Shown: one piece after another, positions 54,363-62,677 of the stretch
Numbering within the stretch: the first letter of the stretch is position 1
Layout of the letters: every line of letters begins with the position of its first letter
Position numbers and translations under genes: made by a program
Notes under the pieces: model-generated
The model's database searches: none
Told to the model about the DNA's origin: nothing
The model's input: only the letters and a program-made list of their open reading frames with translations
Assembly: GCF_017329615.1 (NCBI RefSeq)
Contig: NZ_JAFMTW010000017.1
Span: forward strand, 1-64,000
Direction of reading: 5' to 3'
DNA from: Alicyclobacillus suci
GTDB lineage: Bacteria; Bacillota; Bacilli; Alicyclobacillales; Alicyclobacillaceae
DNA: 64,000 bases

Positions 54363-54590
54363 TTACTTACGGGCCTGGTACTTTGCCTCGTCTCGAATTT
54401 CTTCACGAAACCCTTCAATCGCCTGTTCACGTCGTTCGTTTTTTGCCTTGATGTCAGCAACATCTTCCGGATTCATCTCACCGGCGTGCGCCTTTACAAA
54501 GTCTTCTGCTTCCCGCATATTTTCCATCGTATGGTCAATTGCCTTTTGCAGATGAACCACGTTGTCGCCTCGATTGTCCGGTTTCGCCAC
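54363..54590 (-). CDS. tlp: Small acid-soluble spore protein Tlp
   Basis: 75 aa from GTG 54590 behind GGAGGTG. Matches the Tlp family: KPDNRGDNVVHLQKAIDHT at the start, then a helix of MENMREAEDF type and the family signature NERREQAIEGFREEIRDE. Thioredoxin-like spore proteins of this family are made in the forespore and packed in the dormant spore. Supports a spore-forming host. Monocistronic. Confidence 0.9.
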   Translation of the reverse strand: MAKPDNRGDNVVHLQKAIDHTMENMREAEDFVKAHAGEMNPEDVADIKAKNERREQAIEGFREEIRDEAKYQARK

Positions 54591-54692
54591 GAAGCAGCAC
54601 CTCCGCATAGAATAGTTGCACCTCAAAGCGTGTGTCAGCGCGCGAAAATTATGAATCAATACGCTTTCCAAATGCCGGGGACATGCAAAAAA

Positions 54693-54712
54693 GGCGCCGT
54701 TGCAACGACGCC
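54693..54712 (-). terminator. Terminator of the small membrane protein gene
   Basis: GGCG-CGTTG and CAACG-CGCC form a tight stem with a short loop. On the minus strand it is followed by TTTTTTGC. Confidence 0.82.
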
Positions 54713-54743
54713 CTACGACATATCTCTATCCCCTCGTGGCACA

Positions 54744-54953
54744 TCACGACTTCTCGGAATCATTTCTGTCCCGCTTTGTGAAGACGCCCATCGCTGCCAA
54801 TAGCATACAGATAAAGCCGATGACGTAACCGATGACCGAGACACCTGAGTCAATGTGAAAAACGGCCACGCTAAAAATCACGACGATTACCCCAAGTCCA
54901 CCAAGCGCAAACAACCATTTGCGAGCACCCTCAGGATTCGGACCTCGTTTCAT
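54744..54953 (-). CDS. Small two-helix membrane protein, unknown
   Basis: 69 aa. A basic N-terminus (MKRGPNPEGARKW) is followed by two hydrophobic helices (about 14-33 and 38-58) and a charged tail KRDRNDSEKS. ATG 54953 follows AGGGGGATGA. It has its own terminator. No family recognised. Lies between tlp and the histidine kinase gene. Confidence 0.7.
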   Translation of the reverse strand: MKRGPNPEGARKWLFALGGLGVIVVIFSVAVFHIDSGVSVIGYVIGFICMLLAAMGVFTKRDRNDSEKS

Positions 54954-55098
54954 CCATTCATCCCCCTACAGGGATAGTGTACATCATTGCGGACAACAGG
55001 AAAACAAATCGTGGTTCGCTGAGTTATTCCTTTCTCCTGCGCCTGTTATGTCCCCCATATACAGACCGAAGCACAAAACAATTCAATATGGAGCGTGT

Positions 55099-56265
55099 TT
55101 ACCCTGGCAAAGTCACGGTCAACTGAAAGGTCCCTGGCTCTGACGCCGCAGACACTTGCCCCTTGTGCGCGAGAATAATCTGCTTCACTATGGCGAGGCC
55201 AATGCCGAGACCGCCGGTGGAGCGGGAGCGGCTGCGCTCACCGCGGTAAAATCTATCAAACATACGGGACGTATCTATTTTTGCAAGATCTGGACTCCGA
55301 TTCGTCATCTCCAGCACAACCACAGGGTCTGTGCCCCCTGTGCGCCGAGCGAGCAACAGGTCGACGGATCCGCCTGTCGACGTGTACCGCCACGCGTTTT
55401 CAAACAAGTTATACAGGGCTTGTGCGAGCAAATCGCGATGCCCTTGCACGACCAAGGACGATTCAATATCCCCCGTCATATCACCCGTCCGCGGGCTTTC
55501 AGCACATTCCCCGTCCCGCTGCACGTCATACCGCAGATGAATGCCTTTCTCCTCGAACCGATGTTGAAATAGCATCCACATTTCATCTACGAGCTCTTGT
55601 AAATCAAGCGGTTTGAGTGTAATATCCGGCTGCCCATACTCCAACACATTCAACTGGTGAATGGATTCCACCAATTTCTGCAGGCGCTGCACTTCGTTGC
55701 TAAACAATCGCAACGTCGTACCCGTTGGCGCGAACACCCCATCTTGAATACCCGACAAATACCCTCTCATACTCGTCAACGGGGTACGCAATTCGTGCGC
55801 GACGTCAATTAAAAACGCACGCCTTTGCTCTTCTAGCTGCATGAGACTGTGACTCATTTGGTTGATAGCTTCCGCCAATTGGCCTATCTCGTCCTCCGTG
55901 CGCGCGGGTACCTGTGTAAAATCTCCAGTGGCAATCGCCTTGGCCGCTTGCTGAATTTGCCGCAGTTCGCGCAACCACACGCGATTGAGCATGAAATTGA
56001 TGACAATGCCTGTCAACAGTGCAATACTGCCCCCAATGAGCAAGCTTTGAATCGAACTTTGAATAAACATCTGCGTGGGTATGACCGGCTGAATGTGGTA
56101 GCGAAGCATCAAGGAATGCAGCAATCGCGCCGTTCCCCGCTGTACAGAAAAAAATCCCACGCACAACACAATCAACACGGTAATCATATTGCCAAGTATC
56201 AATTTAACGAGGATTCGCCTTCGTATGTAAGCCGGTAACCAAAGCCGCGTACGGTTTGAATACAT
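55099..56265 (-). CDS. Sensor histidine kinase with HAMP domain
   Basis: 388 aa. Two membrane helices (about 22-40 and 73-95) enclose a short extracytoplasmic loop of about 30 residues. HAMP 96-146, dimerisation domain with His157 (DVAHELRTPLTS), and a complete ATPase domain with N-box (LFENAWRYT) and GLGIGLAIVKQI. The 5' end overlaps the response regulator by 67 bases; a TTG at 56202 overlapping the regulator's stop codon is an alternative start. Small sensor loop suggests it senses through the membrane or a partner. Likely controls the divergent molybdoenzyme-Tat operon. Confidence 0.87.
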   Translation of the reverse strand: MYSNRTRLWLPAYIRRRILVKLILGNMITVLIVLCVGFFSVQRGTARLLHSLMLRYHIQPVIPTQMFIQSSIQSLLIGGSIALLTGIVINFMLNRVWLRELRQIQQAAKAIATGDFTQVPARTEDEIGQLAEAINQMSHSLMQLEEQRRAFLIDVAHELRTPLTSMRGYLSGIQDGVFAPTGTTLRLFSNEVQRLQKLVESIHQLNVLEYGQPDITLKPLDLQELVDEMWMLFQHRFEEKGIHLRYDVQRDGECAESPRTGDMTGDIESSLVVQGHRDLLAQALYNLFENAWRYTSTGGSVDLLLARRTGGTDPVVVLEMTNRSPDLAKIDTSRMFDRFYRGERSRSRSTGGLGIGLAIVKQIILAHKGQVSAASEPGTFQLTVTLPG

Positions 56266-56939
56266 TCTCCTGCCTCTTCTCCAAATGTGCGAAGTTTTTT
56301 GCGAATGTTGCCGATATGCACATCAATCACTCGGTCAATGACGTCCATGTCGGCGTACGGATACAACTCAGCTAACAGATCTTCGCGAGAAAACACGCGC
56401 TCAGGAAATGCAATAAACTTGGCGAGTAACTTGTATTCCGATTGCGTCAGGGAAAGTGCTTCTCCGCGCCAAGTAATAAGACATTGCGCCTCATCCACTG
56501 TAAAGGGACTCCGAATCTGCAAAGCGGACACTGCGCCCTTCACCGCCCCTCTGCTGCGCCGCAACACCGCTTCCACGCGTGCGACCAACTCGCCAAAACT
56601 AAACGGTTTGACAATGTAGTCGTCAGCGCCGCTGCGAAGTCCCTCAATCCGTTCCTGTTCCAGTAGTCTGGCCGTGACAAAGAGCACCGGGACATCGGAC
56701 ATCGAACGAATCGTTTTACACAGTGTCAGGCCATCGACCCCCGGCAACATCCGGTCGAGTATGACGCACAACGGTTCGGACGCCCGAAACAAGGCGAGCC
56801 CCTTGTCGCCATCGTGCGCGATTTGTGTGGTATACCCGCTTTGATGGAGGTATGCCGCAATCAAGTCCGCAATCGCCTCATCGTCTTCAATAATGAGAAT
56901 AGGGGAACTGCGTTCACCAATCTCCCTCAACCTGTTCAC
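56199..56939 (-). CDS. Response regulator, OmpR/PhoB family
   Basis: 246 aa. Receiver with the acidic pair E18/D19-D20, phospho-acceptor Asp62 (VILDRMLPGVDG) and the conserved Lys in DYIVKPF. The C-terminal winged helix (about 145-246) has LTQSEYKLLAKFI and VRGFGYRL. It overlaps the kinase gene, so they are coupled. It is divergent from the molybdoenzyme gene; the TTACA repeats in the shared 120-base gap are a likely binding site. Confidence 0.92.
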   Translation of the reverse strand: MNRLREIGERSSPILIIEDDEAIADLIAAYLHQSGYTTQIAHDGDKGLALFRASEPLCVILDRMLPGVDGLTLCKTIRSMSDVPVLFVTARLLEQERIEGLRSGADDYIVKPFSFGELVARVEAVLRRSRGAVKGAVSALQIRSPFTVDEAQCLITWRGEALSLTQSEYKLLAKFIAFPERVFSREDLLAELYPYADMDVIDRVIDVHIGNIRKKLRTFGEEAGECIQTVRGFGYRLTYEGESSLN

Positions 56940-56997
56940 CTACCCACGCTCACGTCGTTATCGAGATGGTATCACAGATACTCAGCACCTGGCTTCC

Positions 56998-57013
56998 TTA
57001 CAGAAACCTTACA
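56998..57013 (+). promoter_or_regulatory. TTACA direct repeat, candidate OmpR/PhoP-family operator
   Basis: TTACA at 56998-57002 and again at 57009-57013 gives an 11-bp period. This is the layout of PhoP boxes and other OmpR-family sites. It lies 47 bases before the molybdoenzyme start and next to the divergent response regulator gene. Confidence 0.5.
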
Positions 57014-57059
57014 ATGCTGTGCTATGTTCGAATTACCACAATCTAGCGAGGTGAGTTCC

Positions 57060-58196
57060 GTGACTATCAAGTGGTTTAAACACGGCAAATGGCCACGTTG
57101 GCTGGTCGGATTGCACCATTATACAATCGGGTCATTCATTCTCCTGGTCCTCACCGGTGTCGCGCTGTACTTGCCGATTGTACACACTGCGCTTATCCGC
57201 TATTTGCCCATCATTTACGATGTCCATATTCTACTGGGATTGATTTTCGCCATCACGCTCATCGTACCATTCCTGCGCATCCTGCCTGCAGGGCGGCGGA
57301 TTTGGCGGTTTGATTGGGTGATGCCGCTGCTCGTCGGCGCCCCAATTGTCATCACGGGCATCATGCTCTGGGGGGTCACCCTGTTCCCGACAACCGCCCG
57401 CAGCCGCGCATTTACCTGGCATGGTTGGTTGACCATCCTGCTCGGCGCCTGGATTCTCGTACACGCGTTCTACAAGGCCCTGGGAATCCGGCCGAAAGCG
57501 AACGGCGTGGCTGGCCGGATCGATCCCGACCGCAGAATGTTTCTCCGCTGGACTGGCGCAGGCGTCCTTGGCGCAGTGGCGGTCACATTCATTGACCCGG
57601 GCTCCCTCCTGAGCCGCTTGCTACCACAACCGTCCGGCGGCGTTGGCCGGCAAACGCTCGCCTCAAAGGGAATTCAGCGATTTGGCGCCTATTACACGGT
57701 CATCTCGGGATATCCAAAGATGAACCTCGCGGACTATCGCTTACAGGTGACAGGCGATGTCGCCAACCCGATGACCCTGAAATGGGCCGATGTGCAGGCT
57801 ATCCCCCAGTACAGCGAAACGAAGGATTTTCACTGTGTCACCGGTTGGAGTGTACCGAACGTCAGGTGGCAAGGCATTCACATCTCGCAATTGATGAAAT
57901 TGGTGAAACCGCACGAGGACGTCAAGTATGTCAACTTCTATTCGTTCGACGGGCAATACAGTGAGTCGTTGAAGTTGAGCGAAGCCTTAGATTCCACGGT
58001 GCTGCTGGCATATCACATGGACGGGCAACCCCTGTTGCAAGAGCAGGGCTATCCGTTGCGGCTCGTCGTGCCCAAGATGTATGGGTACAAGTCGATTAAA
58101 TGGCTCAATCGAGTGGAGTTCAGCGCACAGCCCATCACAGGCTATTGGGAGCACTACGGCTACCCGAATGAAGCATACTTTAGAACCGGTATTTAA
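57060..58196 (+). CDS. Membrane molybdopterin oxidoreductase with cytochrome-b-like helices and an internal Tat motif
   Basis: 378 aa from GTG 57060 behind AGCGAGGTGA. Residues 1-141 hold four hydrophobic helices with histidines at H19/H20, H56, H121 and H135, a cytochrome b561-like pattern for haem b. DRRMFLRW (157-164; RR at 158-159) then forms a twin-arginine motif just before a fifth hydrophobic stretch (165-180). Residues about 205-375 form a sulfite-oxidase-like molybdopterin domain, with Mo-ligand Cys259 in FHCVTGWS. Likely passes electrons between the quinone pool and an external substrate. The domain should lie outside. tatA and tatC follow. Substrate unknown. Confidence 0.85.
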   Translation: MTIKWFKHGKWPRWLVGLHHYTIGSFILLVLTGVALYLPIVHTALIRYLPIIYDVHILLGLIFAITLIVPFLRILPAGRRIWRFDWVMPLLVGAPIVITGIMLWGVTLFPTTARSRAFTWHGWLTILLGAWILVHAFYKALGIRPKANGVAGRIDPDRRMFLRWTGAGVLGAVAVTFIDPGSLLSRLLPQPSGGVGRQTLASKGIQRFGAYYTVISGYPKMNLADYRLQVTGDVANPMTLKWADVQAIPQYSETKDFHCVTGWSVPNVRWQGIHISQLMKLVKPHEDVKYVNFYSFDGQYSESLKLSEALDSTVLLAYHMDGQPLLQEQGYPLRLVVPKMYGYKSIKWLNRVEFSAQPITGYWEHYGYPNEAYFRTGI

Positions 58197-58208
58197 GGAG
58201 GAATTTGA

Positions 58209-58550
58209 ATGTTTAGTAACATTGGATGGTCGGGACTTATCCTGATTCTCATTGCGGTGCTCATCGTATTCGGGCCAAAGCGCCTGCCAGACATCGGGAA
58301 GGCCCTCGGACGCTCCCTGCGGGAGTTTCGCAACGCGACGTCCAACATCATGGAATCCAATCAGACCGACGCGGCAGACGCACCTGTCAAAGCGACAGAC
58401 ACGACGCCCCCCGCGTCGATAGCGACTATGCCGACCATGCCCACCACCGCGACGCAAAGTGACGCCATCGTTTCGCAGTCCAAGGAGCGCAGTGATCTCA
58501 AACCATCCATCAATCCCGCCGAAACCACAAAAACGCCATCGAACGATTAA
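58209..58550 (+). CDS. tatA: Twin-arginine translocase subunit TatA
   Basis: 113 aa, 12 bases after the molybdoenzyme gene, ATG behind AAGGAGGAATTTGA. One N-terminal membrane helix (about 5-21), the FGPKRLP hinge at 21-27 and an amphipathic helix ([16 protein letters not shown]). Long low-complexity Thr/Ala/Ser/Pro tail follows (about 50-113). Bacilli use TatA for both A and B roles, and no tatB is present. Forms the Tat channel with the TatC encoded next. Confidence 0.94.
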   Translation: MFSNIGWSGLILILIAVLIVFGPKRLPDIGKALGRSLREFRNATSNIMESNQTDAADAPVKATDTTPPASIATMPTMPTTATQSDAIVSQSKERSDLKPSINPAETTKTPSND

Positions 58551-58563
58551 GGGGTCTGGGCAT

Positions 58564-59286
58564 GTGGAATATCAAAAGCACTGGTCAGAAATGCGACGCC
58601 GCGGCATTCGCGTGCTCATCGTGTTCGCGATAGCCTTTGTACTCTGCCTTGCATTCGATTCTAAAATTTATCACACATTGACTCGCCCCGCCGCGTCGCT
58701 CGGGTTGAAACTGGTCGTGTTGGGGCCGGGGGAAATCGTCACCGTCTTGTTCACCATGGCGGGATGGACTGCAATTGGCGTGACCGTGCCCTATCTCATG
58801 TATGAGCTGTGGCAGTTCGTCACACCCGGGTTATACGCGAAAGAGCGCCAACTCGCACGAAATACCGTACCGCTTGCGGCACTCTTGTTTCTCGCCGGGC
58901 TCTGTTTTTCCTGGTACTTGATCTTCCCGCGGTTGCTGCTATTTCTGGTGACACTCACGAGACGGGAAGGCCTTGGCCTCATGTTACAAGCGCACACCTA
59001 TTTTTCCTTCGTCATCGGTTTTTGTTTGCCGTTTGGCTTCGCTTTTGAGGGGCCGCTGGTCGTGTTCATCCTCGCCAAATTAGGTGTCATCACGTCCAAT
59101 TGGTTGCGCCAAGTGCGCAAATTCGCATACCTTGCGATTGTCATTCTCGGCGTCCTCATCAGTCCGCCGGAGTTGATATCGCATTTGTCCGTGACCGTGC
59201 CGATGATGATTTTGTACGAGATTAGCGTAGGGATAGCGAGCATCGTCGAGCGCCGCAGAGTGCGGAATCAGGGGGCGGCGGTGTAA
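58564..59286 (+). CDS. tatC: Twin-arginine translocase subunit TatC
   Basis: 240 aa from GTG 58564, 13 bases after tatA ends. Six hydrophobic helices. The N-terminal HWSEMRRRG corresponds to the HLEELRRR signal-binding segment, and FVTPGLYAKER is the conserved periplasmic-loop motif. Recognises twin-arginine signals. Last gene of a three-gene operon with the molybdoenzyme, so the translocase is made together with a likely substrate. Confidence 0.94.
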   Translation: MEYQKHWSEMRRRGIRVLIVFAIAFVLCLAFDSKIYHTLTRPAASLGLKLVVLGPGEIVTVLFTMAGWTAIGVTVPYLMYELWQFVTPGLYAKERQLARNTVPLAALLFLAGLCFSWYLIFPRLLLFLVTLTRREGLGLMLQAHTYFSFVIGFCLPFGFAFEGPLVVFILAKLGVITSNWLRQVRKFAYLAIVILGVLISPPELISHLSVTVPMMILYEISVGIASIVERRRVRNQGAAV

Positions 59287-59373
59287 CTTCGCGCATTGTC
59301 GTATAACCCTATATAGAAAGTTAAAGGAGCTTCATATTCAGTAAGTGTGCCGATATCATTTGGCGTAAGATCT

Positions 59374-59410
59374 ACCTGTTCACTGATGGATGTCCCCAGG
59401 TGCTTTTTTT
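59374..59410 (+). terminator. Weak candidate terminator after tatC
   Basis: ACCTG (59374-59378) and CAGGT (59397-59401) can pair over an 18-base loop and are followed by GCTTTTTTT. The stem is short, so this is tentative. Confidence 0.35.
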
Positions 59411-59422
59411 CAAGTAGGATGG

Positions 59423-59459
59423 AGACAGGAGGCGACCAAGGGGCTTTCGCCCCCTGTCT
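59423..59459. repeat. Extended hairpin in the tatC-opu gap
   Basis: AGACAG pairs with CTGTCT outside a GGGGC-TTTC-GCCCC hairpin. No T-tract follows on either strand. The gap of about 200 bases (59287-59490) between the convergent genes holds no gene I can support. It may be a terminator for the minus-strand transporter operon or a structured RNA end. Confidence 0.4.
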
Positions 59460-59490
59460 GATGTGAATTGGGATTGCCACCCCACAAAAG

Positions 59491-60441
59491 CTACAGCAGT
59501 CCGTTTTGCTCCAGCCACGTTTTGGCTACGTCGGCGGCGTTTTTGTGGTCGAGATCGACCTGTTCGTTGAGTTTCTGCATGTCTTCGTCCGTAATTTTGC
59601 CGGATAACTTATTGAGGACGGTCTTTAACTCTGGGTGCGCCTTGAGCACGCTGTCGCGAATAATTGGGCACGCATAGTACGGTGGGAACAAGTGCTTGTC
59701 GTCCTTGAGAAGCACCAGATGGTTGGCTGGAATATTTCCATCTGTGGAAAATGCGTCGATGACATCGACGTCCCCGCTCACCAGCGCCTTGTACTTCAGT
59801 CCAATCTCCATCGACTTCACGGACTTGAAGTCCGTGCCATATACCTTGTTCATCGCCGACAAGCCGTCCGAGCGCGAAATAAAGTCCTGCTCTGTACCCA
59901 AGACTAGGTTTTTCGACTTGGCCGCCATTTGCGAGACGGTGGTGATGCCAAGCTGTTTCGCCTCTTTTTGCGTCATCGCCATGGCATAGGTGTTCTGGAA
60001 TCCAATCGGGTTCAACCATGTGATGTGGTACTTCTGCTCAAACTGCTGCTTTACCGTCTGGTAGACCTTATCCGGGTCTGTATTCACTGGGTCGTGCAGG
60101 ATATTGACTAAGCCGGTTCCGGTATACTCCACGTAGACGTCCACGTCGCCGTTCTTTTCGGCATTCCACAGGACGTTGCTGTCGAGCCAGCGTTTTTTGA
60201 CGACCTTCAGATTGGTGTCCTTTTGAATCAAATCTGCGAGCATATCTGCCATGATGTCCTGTTCTGTAAAGTTCTTTCCGCCAATCACAATCGTGTTGGA
60301 CTTTCCGCCGCCGTTTGCGCCCGCCGTTCCGCACCCCGCGAGCGGAATCACACAAGCGACGACCGACGCGCCAAGCAGCGCCACCTTCCCCATCCGCTTT
60401 CCGGCAAACCGACGAATTTTCTCCCTCCAATTGTCAAACAC
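59491..60441 (-). CDS. Osmoprotectant ABC transporter, substrate-binding lipoprotein
   Basis: 316 aa from GTG 60441 behind AAAGGGG. Lipobox LAGC with Cys37. The OpuAC/ProX-like domain follows (IVIGGKNFTEQDIMADMLADLI, DVDVYVEYTGTGL, VIDAFSTDGNIPANHLVLL, YYACPIIRDSVL). Binds glycine betaine, choline, carnitine or a similar solute outside the cell. It follows the permease gene by 50 bases. Same family as OpuBC/OpuCC; exact ligand unknown. Confidence 0.9.
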   Translation of the reverse strand: MFDNWREKIRRFAGKRMGKVALLGASVVACVIPLAGCGTAGANGGGKSNTIVIGGKNFTEQDIMADMLADLIQKDTNLKVVKKRWLDSNVLWNAEKNGDVDVYVEYTGTGLVNILHDPVNTDPDKVYQTVKQQFEQKYHITWLNPIGFQNTYAMAMTQKEAKQLGITTVSQMAAKSKNLVLGTEQDFISRSDGLSAMNKVYGTDFKSVKSMEIGLKYKALVSGDVDVIDAFSTDGNIPANHLVLLKDDKHLFPPYYACPIIRDSVLKAHPELKTVLNKLSGKITDEDMQKLNEQVDLDHKNAADVAKTWLEQNGLL

Positions 60442-60491
60442 TCGCTCGACCCCTTTCTCTGAACTTGCTCCGCGCTGGCGGATTGTCGTAT

Positions 60492-61130
60492 TTATGATCG
60501 CAATCCGCGCGGTGTCAAAACTCTGTCCAACCAATGTAACAACACATCAAATACAATCGCCAAGAGAGCCGCCGGGATAGCACCCGCCAAAATCGTCGGC
60601 GTGTCAATCATGTCGATGCCGCGCATGATGATATCGCCCAACCCACCAGCACCGATAAAGGTGGCAAGCGTCGCGATGCCAATCGTCAGCACTGTCGCCG
60701 TACGTACGCCAGCCATAATCACATTGCGTGACAACGGTAATTCAACCTGCCAGAGAATTTGCGATCTCGTCATGCCCATGCCACGCCCGGCCTCAATGAG
60801 TGCGCGGTCAACTTCCGTAATCCCGGTATAGGTGTTTCGGACAATTGGCAGTAACGCGTAGAGCGTCAGGGCGACGACGGCAGGCAGGGTGCCGATGCCA
60901 AACAACGGGATCATGAATCCGAGCAGCGCTAAACTCGGAATGGTTTGAATAATGGAGACGATAATCAACACCACTTGCGCCAACGCCTTGTGTCGGGTGA
61001 TGTACACACCAAGGGGTATCGATATCAGACACGCCACAGCGATGGCGATGATACTGAGCACGATATGTTGACCTAAAGCCACCAGCAGGCCTTGCCAATT
61101 CTGCTCAAACGCTTGAATCAACAGGTTCAC
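60492..61130 (-). CDS. Osmoprotectant ABC transporter, permease
   Basis: 212 aa. About five membrane helices with the permease loop motif EVDRALIEAGRGMGMTRSQILW that contacts the ATPase, and GIATLATFIGAGGLGDIIMRGI. OpuCB/OpuBB-like. It overlaps the ATPase gene by 26 bases, so the two are coupled. OpuB/OpuC systems of Bacillus have two permeases (B and D); only one is visible here. Either it works as a homodimer or the second is elsewhere. Confidence 0.9.
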   Translation of the reverse strand: MNLLIQAFEQNWQGLLVALGQHIVLSIIAIAVACLISIPLGVYITRHKALAQVVLIIVSIIQTIPSLALLGFMIPLFGIGTLPAVVALTLYALLPIVRNTYTGITEVDRALIEAGRGMGMTRSQILWQVELPLSRNVIMAGVRTATVLTIGIATLATFIGAGGLGDIIMRGIDMIDTPTILAGAIPAALLAIVFDVLLHWLDRVLTPRGLRS

Positions 61131-62262
61131 TGTCCATCACCTCCACGGGCGCCGTCACGGTCAACATGTTTAACACACTGGCGCGTGTAACCACACCCAG
61201 CAGTCGCTGCTTGTCATCGACGACGGGTAAAAAGCCGCGCGCAGTCGTCTGCAGCCATTTGAGAACCTCCTCCATGGGGGCTGACGGGGAGATCACTGGC
61301 CCATCTGCATGCATAACCGTGCCAGCCGTGGCTCGTTCGTCTTGGAAGTGATCATAAATTTGCTGCGGACTGACCACGCCTAAGTAGTGATCATCTGCAT
61401 CCGTCACAATCAAGCCGTTCACGCGATGTGCACGCATTAACTGGATGCAGTGTGCCAAACCGCGCACAGGTGTAACGGTCACCGCTTTGGTCATGACGTC
61501 GCGTGCCTCACCAAGTGCCGCATGTTGCAGGAATCGCTTTTCGCCGACAAATTCGCGCACGAAATCGTTCTTGGGGTGTCGAAGAATTTGTTCTGGTGCG
61601 TCGTGTTGCACGATACTTCCATCCCGCATGAGGACAATCTGGTCTGCAATCTTCAACGCTTCATCCATGTCGTGTGTGACAAACACAATGGTCTTGTGCA
61701 AAGTCGATTGGAGTTTGAGCAGTTCGTCTTGTAATTGTTCGCGACTGATGGGATCCAGCGCACTAAATGGCTCATCCATCAAGATGATACTTGGATCCGC
61801 AGCCAAAGCACGCGCAACGCCAATGCGCTGCTGCTGACCACCACTCAACTCTTTTGGGTAACGTTTGCGAAAGACACTCGGATCCATCCCCACCATCTCG
61901 AGCAGTGCTTCTGCCCGGTTCGTATATTGCGATTTGTCCATCCCTATCAATCGCGGAACCAAACTGATGTTCTCTTCGATGGTCATATGCGGAAACAATC
62001 CGATTTGCTGAATGACGTAGCCAATCTGACGGCGCAATTCCACCGGACGCAAGGCGCTCGTCTCAACTCCACCGACCAAAATTTTTCCAGATGTCGGCTC
62101 GATTAACCGGTTGATCATCTTGAGCGTCGTCGTCTTGCCACAGCCAGACGGGCCAATCAGCGTAACCAAGCGTCCCTCTTCGATACAAAAATTGAGCCGC
62201 TTGACGACGTGCGTTTCGCCATAGTGTTTTTCGACATCGACAAATTCAATGGCCTTGTGCAT
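61105..62262 (-). CDS. Osmoprotectant ABC transporter, ATPase with CBS domains
   Basis: 385 aa from ATG 62262 behind AAAGGAG; an earlier in-frame ATG is not supported. Walker A GPSGCGKTT (37-45), LSGGQQQR signature, Walker B IILMDEPFSALD. Two C-terminal CBS domains (about 255-310 and 315-372) are typical of OpuCA-type ATPases, which sense ionic strength or c-di-AMP. First gene of the operon. The leader upstream carries a c-di-AMP riboswitch, so expression and probably activity respond to this osmotic signal. Confidence 0.94.
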   Translation of the reverse strand: MHKAIEFVDVEKHYGETHVVKRLNFCIEEGRLVTLIGPSGCGKTTTLKMINRLIEPTSGKILVGGVETSALRPVELRRQIGYVIQQIGLFPHMTIEENISLVPRLIGMDKSQYTNRAEALLEMVGMDPSVFRKRYPKELSGGQQQRIGVARALAADPSIILMDEPFSALDPISREQLQDELLKLQSTLHKTIVFVTHDMDEALKIADQIVLMRDGSIVQHDAPEQILRHPKNDFVREFVGEKRFLQHAALGEARDVMTKAVTVTPVRGLAHCIQLMRAHRVNGLIVTDADDHYLGVVSPQQIYDHFQDERATAGTVMHADGPVISPSAPMEEVLKWLQTTARGFLPVVDDKQRLLGVVTRASVLNMLTVTAPVEVMDSEPVDSSV

Positions 62263-62399
62263 AAACACTCCTTTCCTCAAACTCCTCTGACAAGGCAAAT
62301 AGACGACCTACGTCAGAACAACCAAGGCGCATTGTGGACACAAGACATGGATATAATTTGGAAGATTCGAACAGATTCGTGCAGTTAACCAATGCACAT

Positions 62400-62525
62400 G
62401 ATTCGCCTACGAGGTTAGCTGACGGGTTCGGCAAGAACTTGCCTATCACCGACCGCTGGGAACGGCCCGTGAATTCACCCCGAAGAATTGGGTCCCCCGC
62501 TTCCACAACTGTGAAACTCGGCCTT
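62400..62525 (-). promoter_or_regulatory. Cyclic di-AMP riboswitch (ydaO/yuaA type)
   Basis: On the minus strand the leader contains GCGGGGGACCCAA, CTTCGGGGTGAATTC and the signature CCGAACCCGTCAGCTAACC followed by TCGTAGGC. These match the ydaO-yuaA consensus. Such riboswitches turn off potassium and osmolyte uptake genes when c-di-AMP is high, which fits the transporter operon behind it. A downstream terminator is not obvious to me; about 140 bases separate it from the ATPase gene. Confidence 0.9.
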
Positions 62526-62564
62526 TTTGTGACACTTGGTAAGAGGTGTACAAAGTACATATGA

Positions 62565-62592
62565 ATTATAGCATAGCGAACATCGAATGCAA
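62565..62592 (-). promoter_or_regulatory. Promoter of the osmoprotectant operon leader
   Basis: On the minus strand, TTGCAT is followed after 16 bases by TATAAT, which is preceded by TGC (extended -10). Start of transcription would be near 62558, before the riboswitch. Confidence 0.75.
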
Positions 62593-62677
62593 CATTCTGA
62601 AACAACCTCTCGTCTTTGCCGTGATCAAATGGCGCGTCGTGTAACGCGCCACCGACCACTCCAAGTAGCAAAACAAT

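Noticed and set aside
59268-59480. 70-codon minus-strand frame in the tatC-opu gap
   Set aside because: No ribosome-binding site, no recognised domain, and it covers the hairpin region; kept as non-coding.
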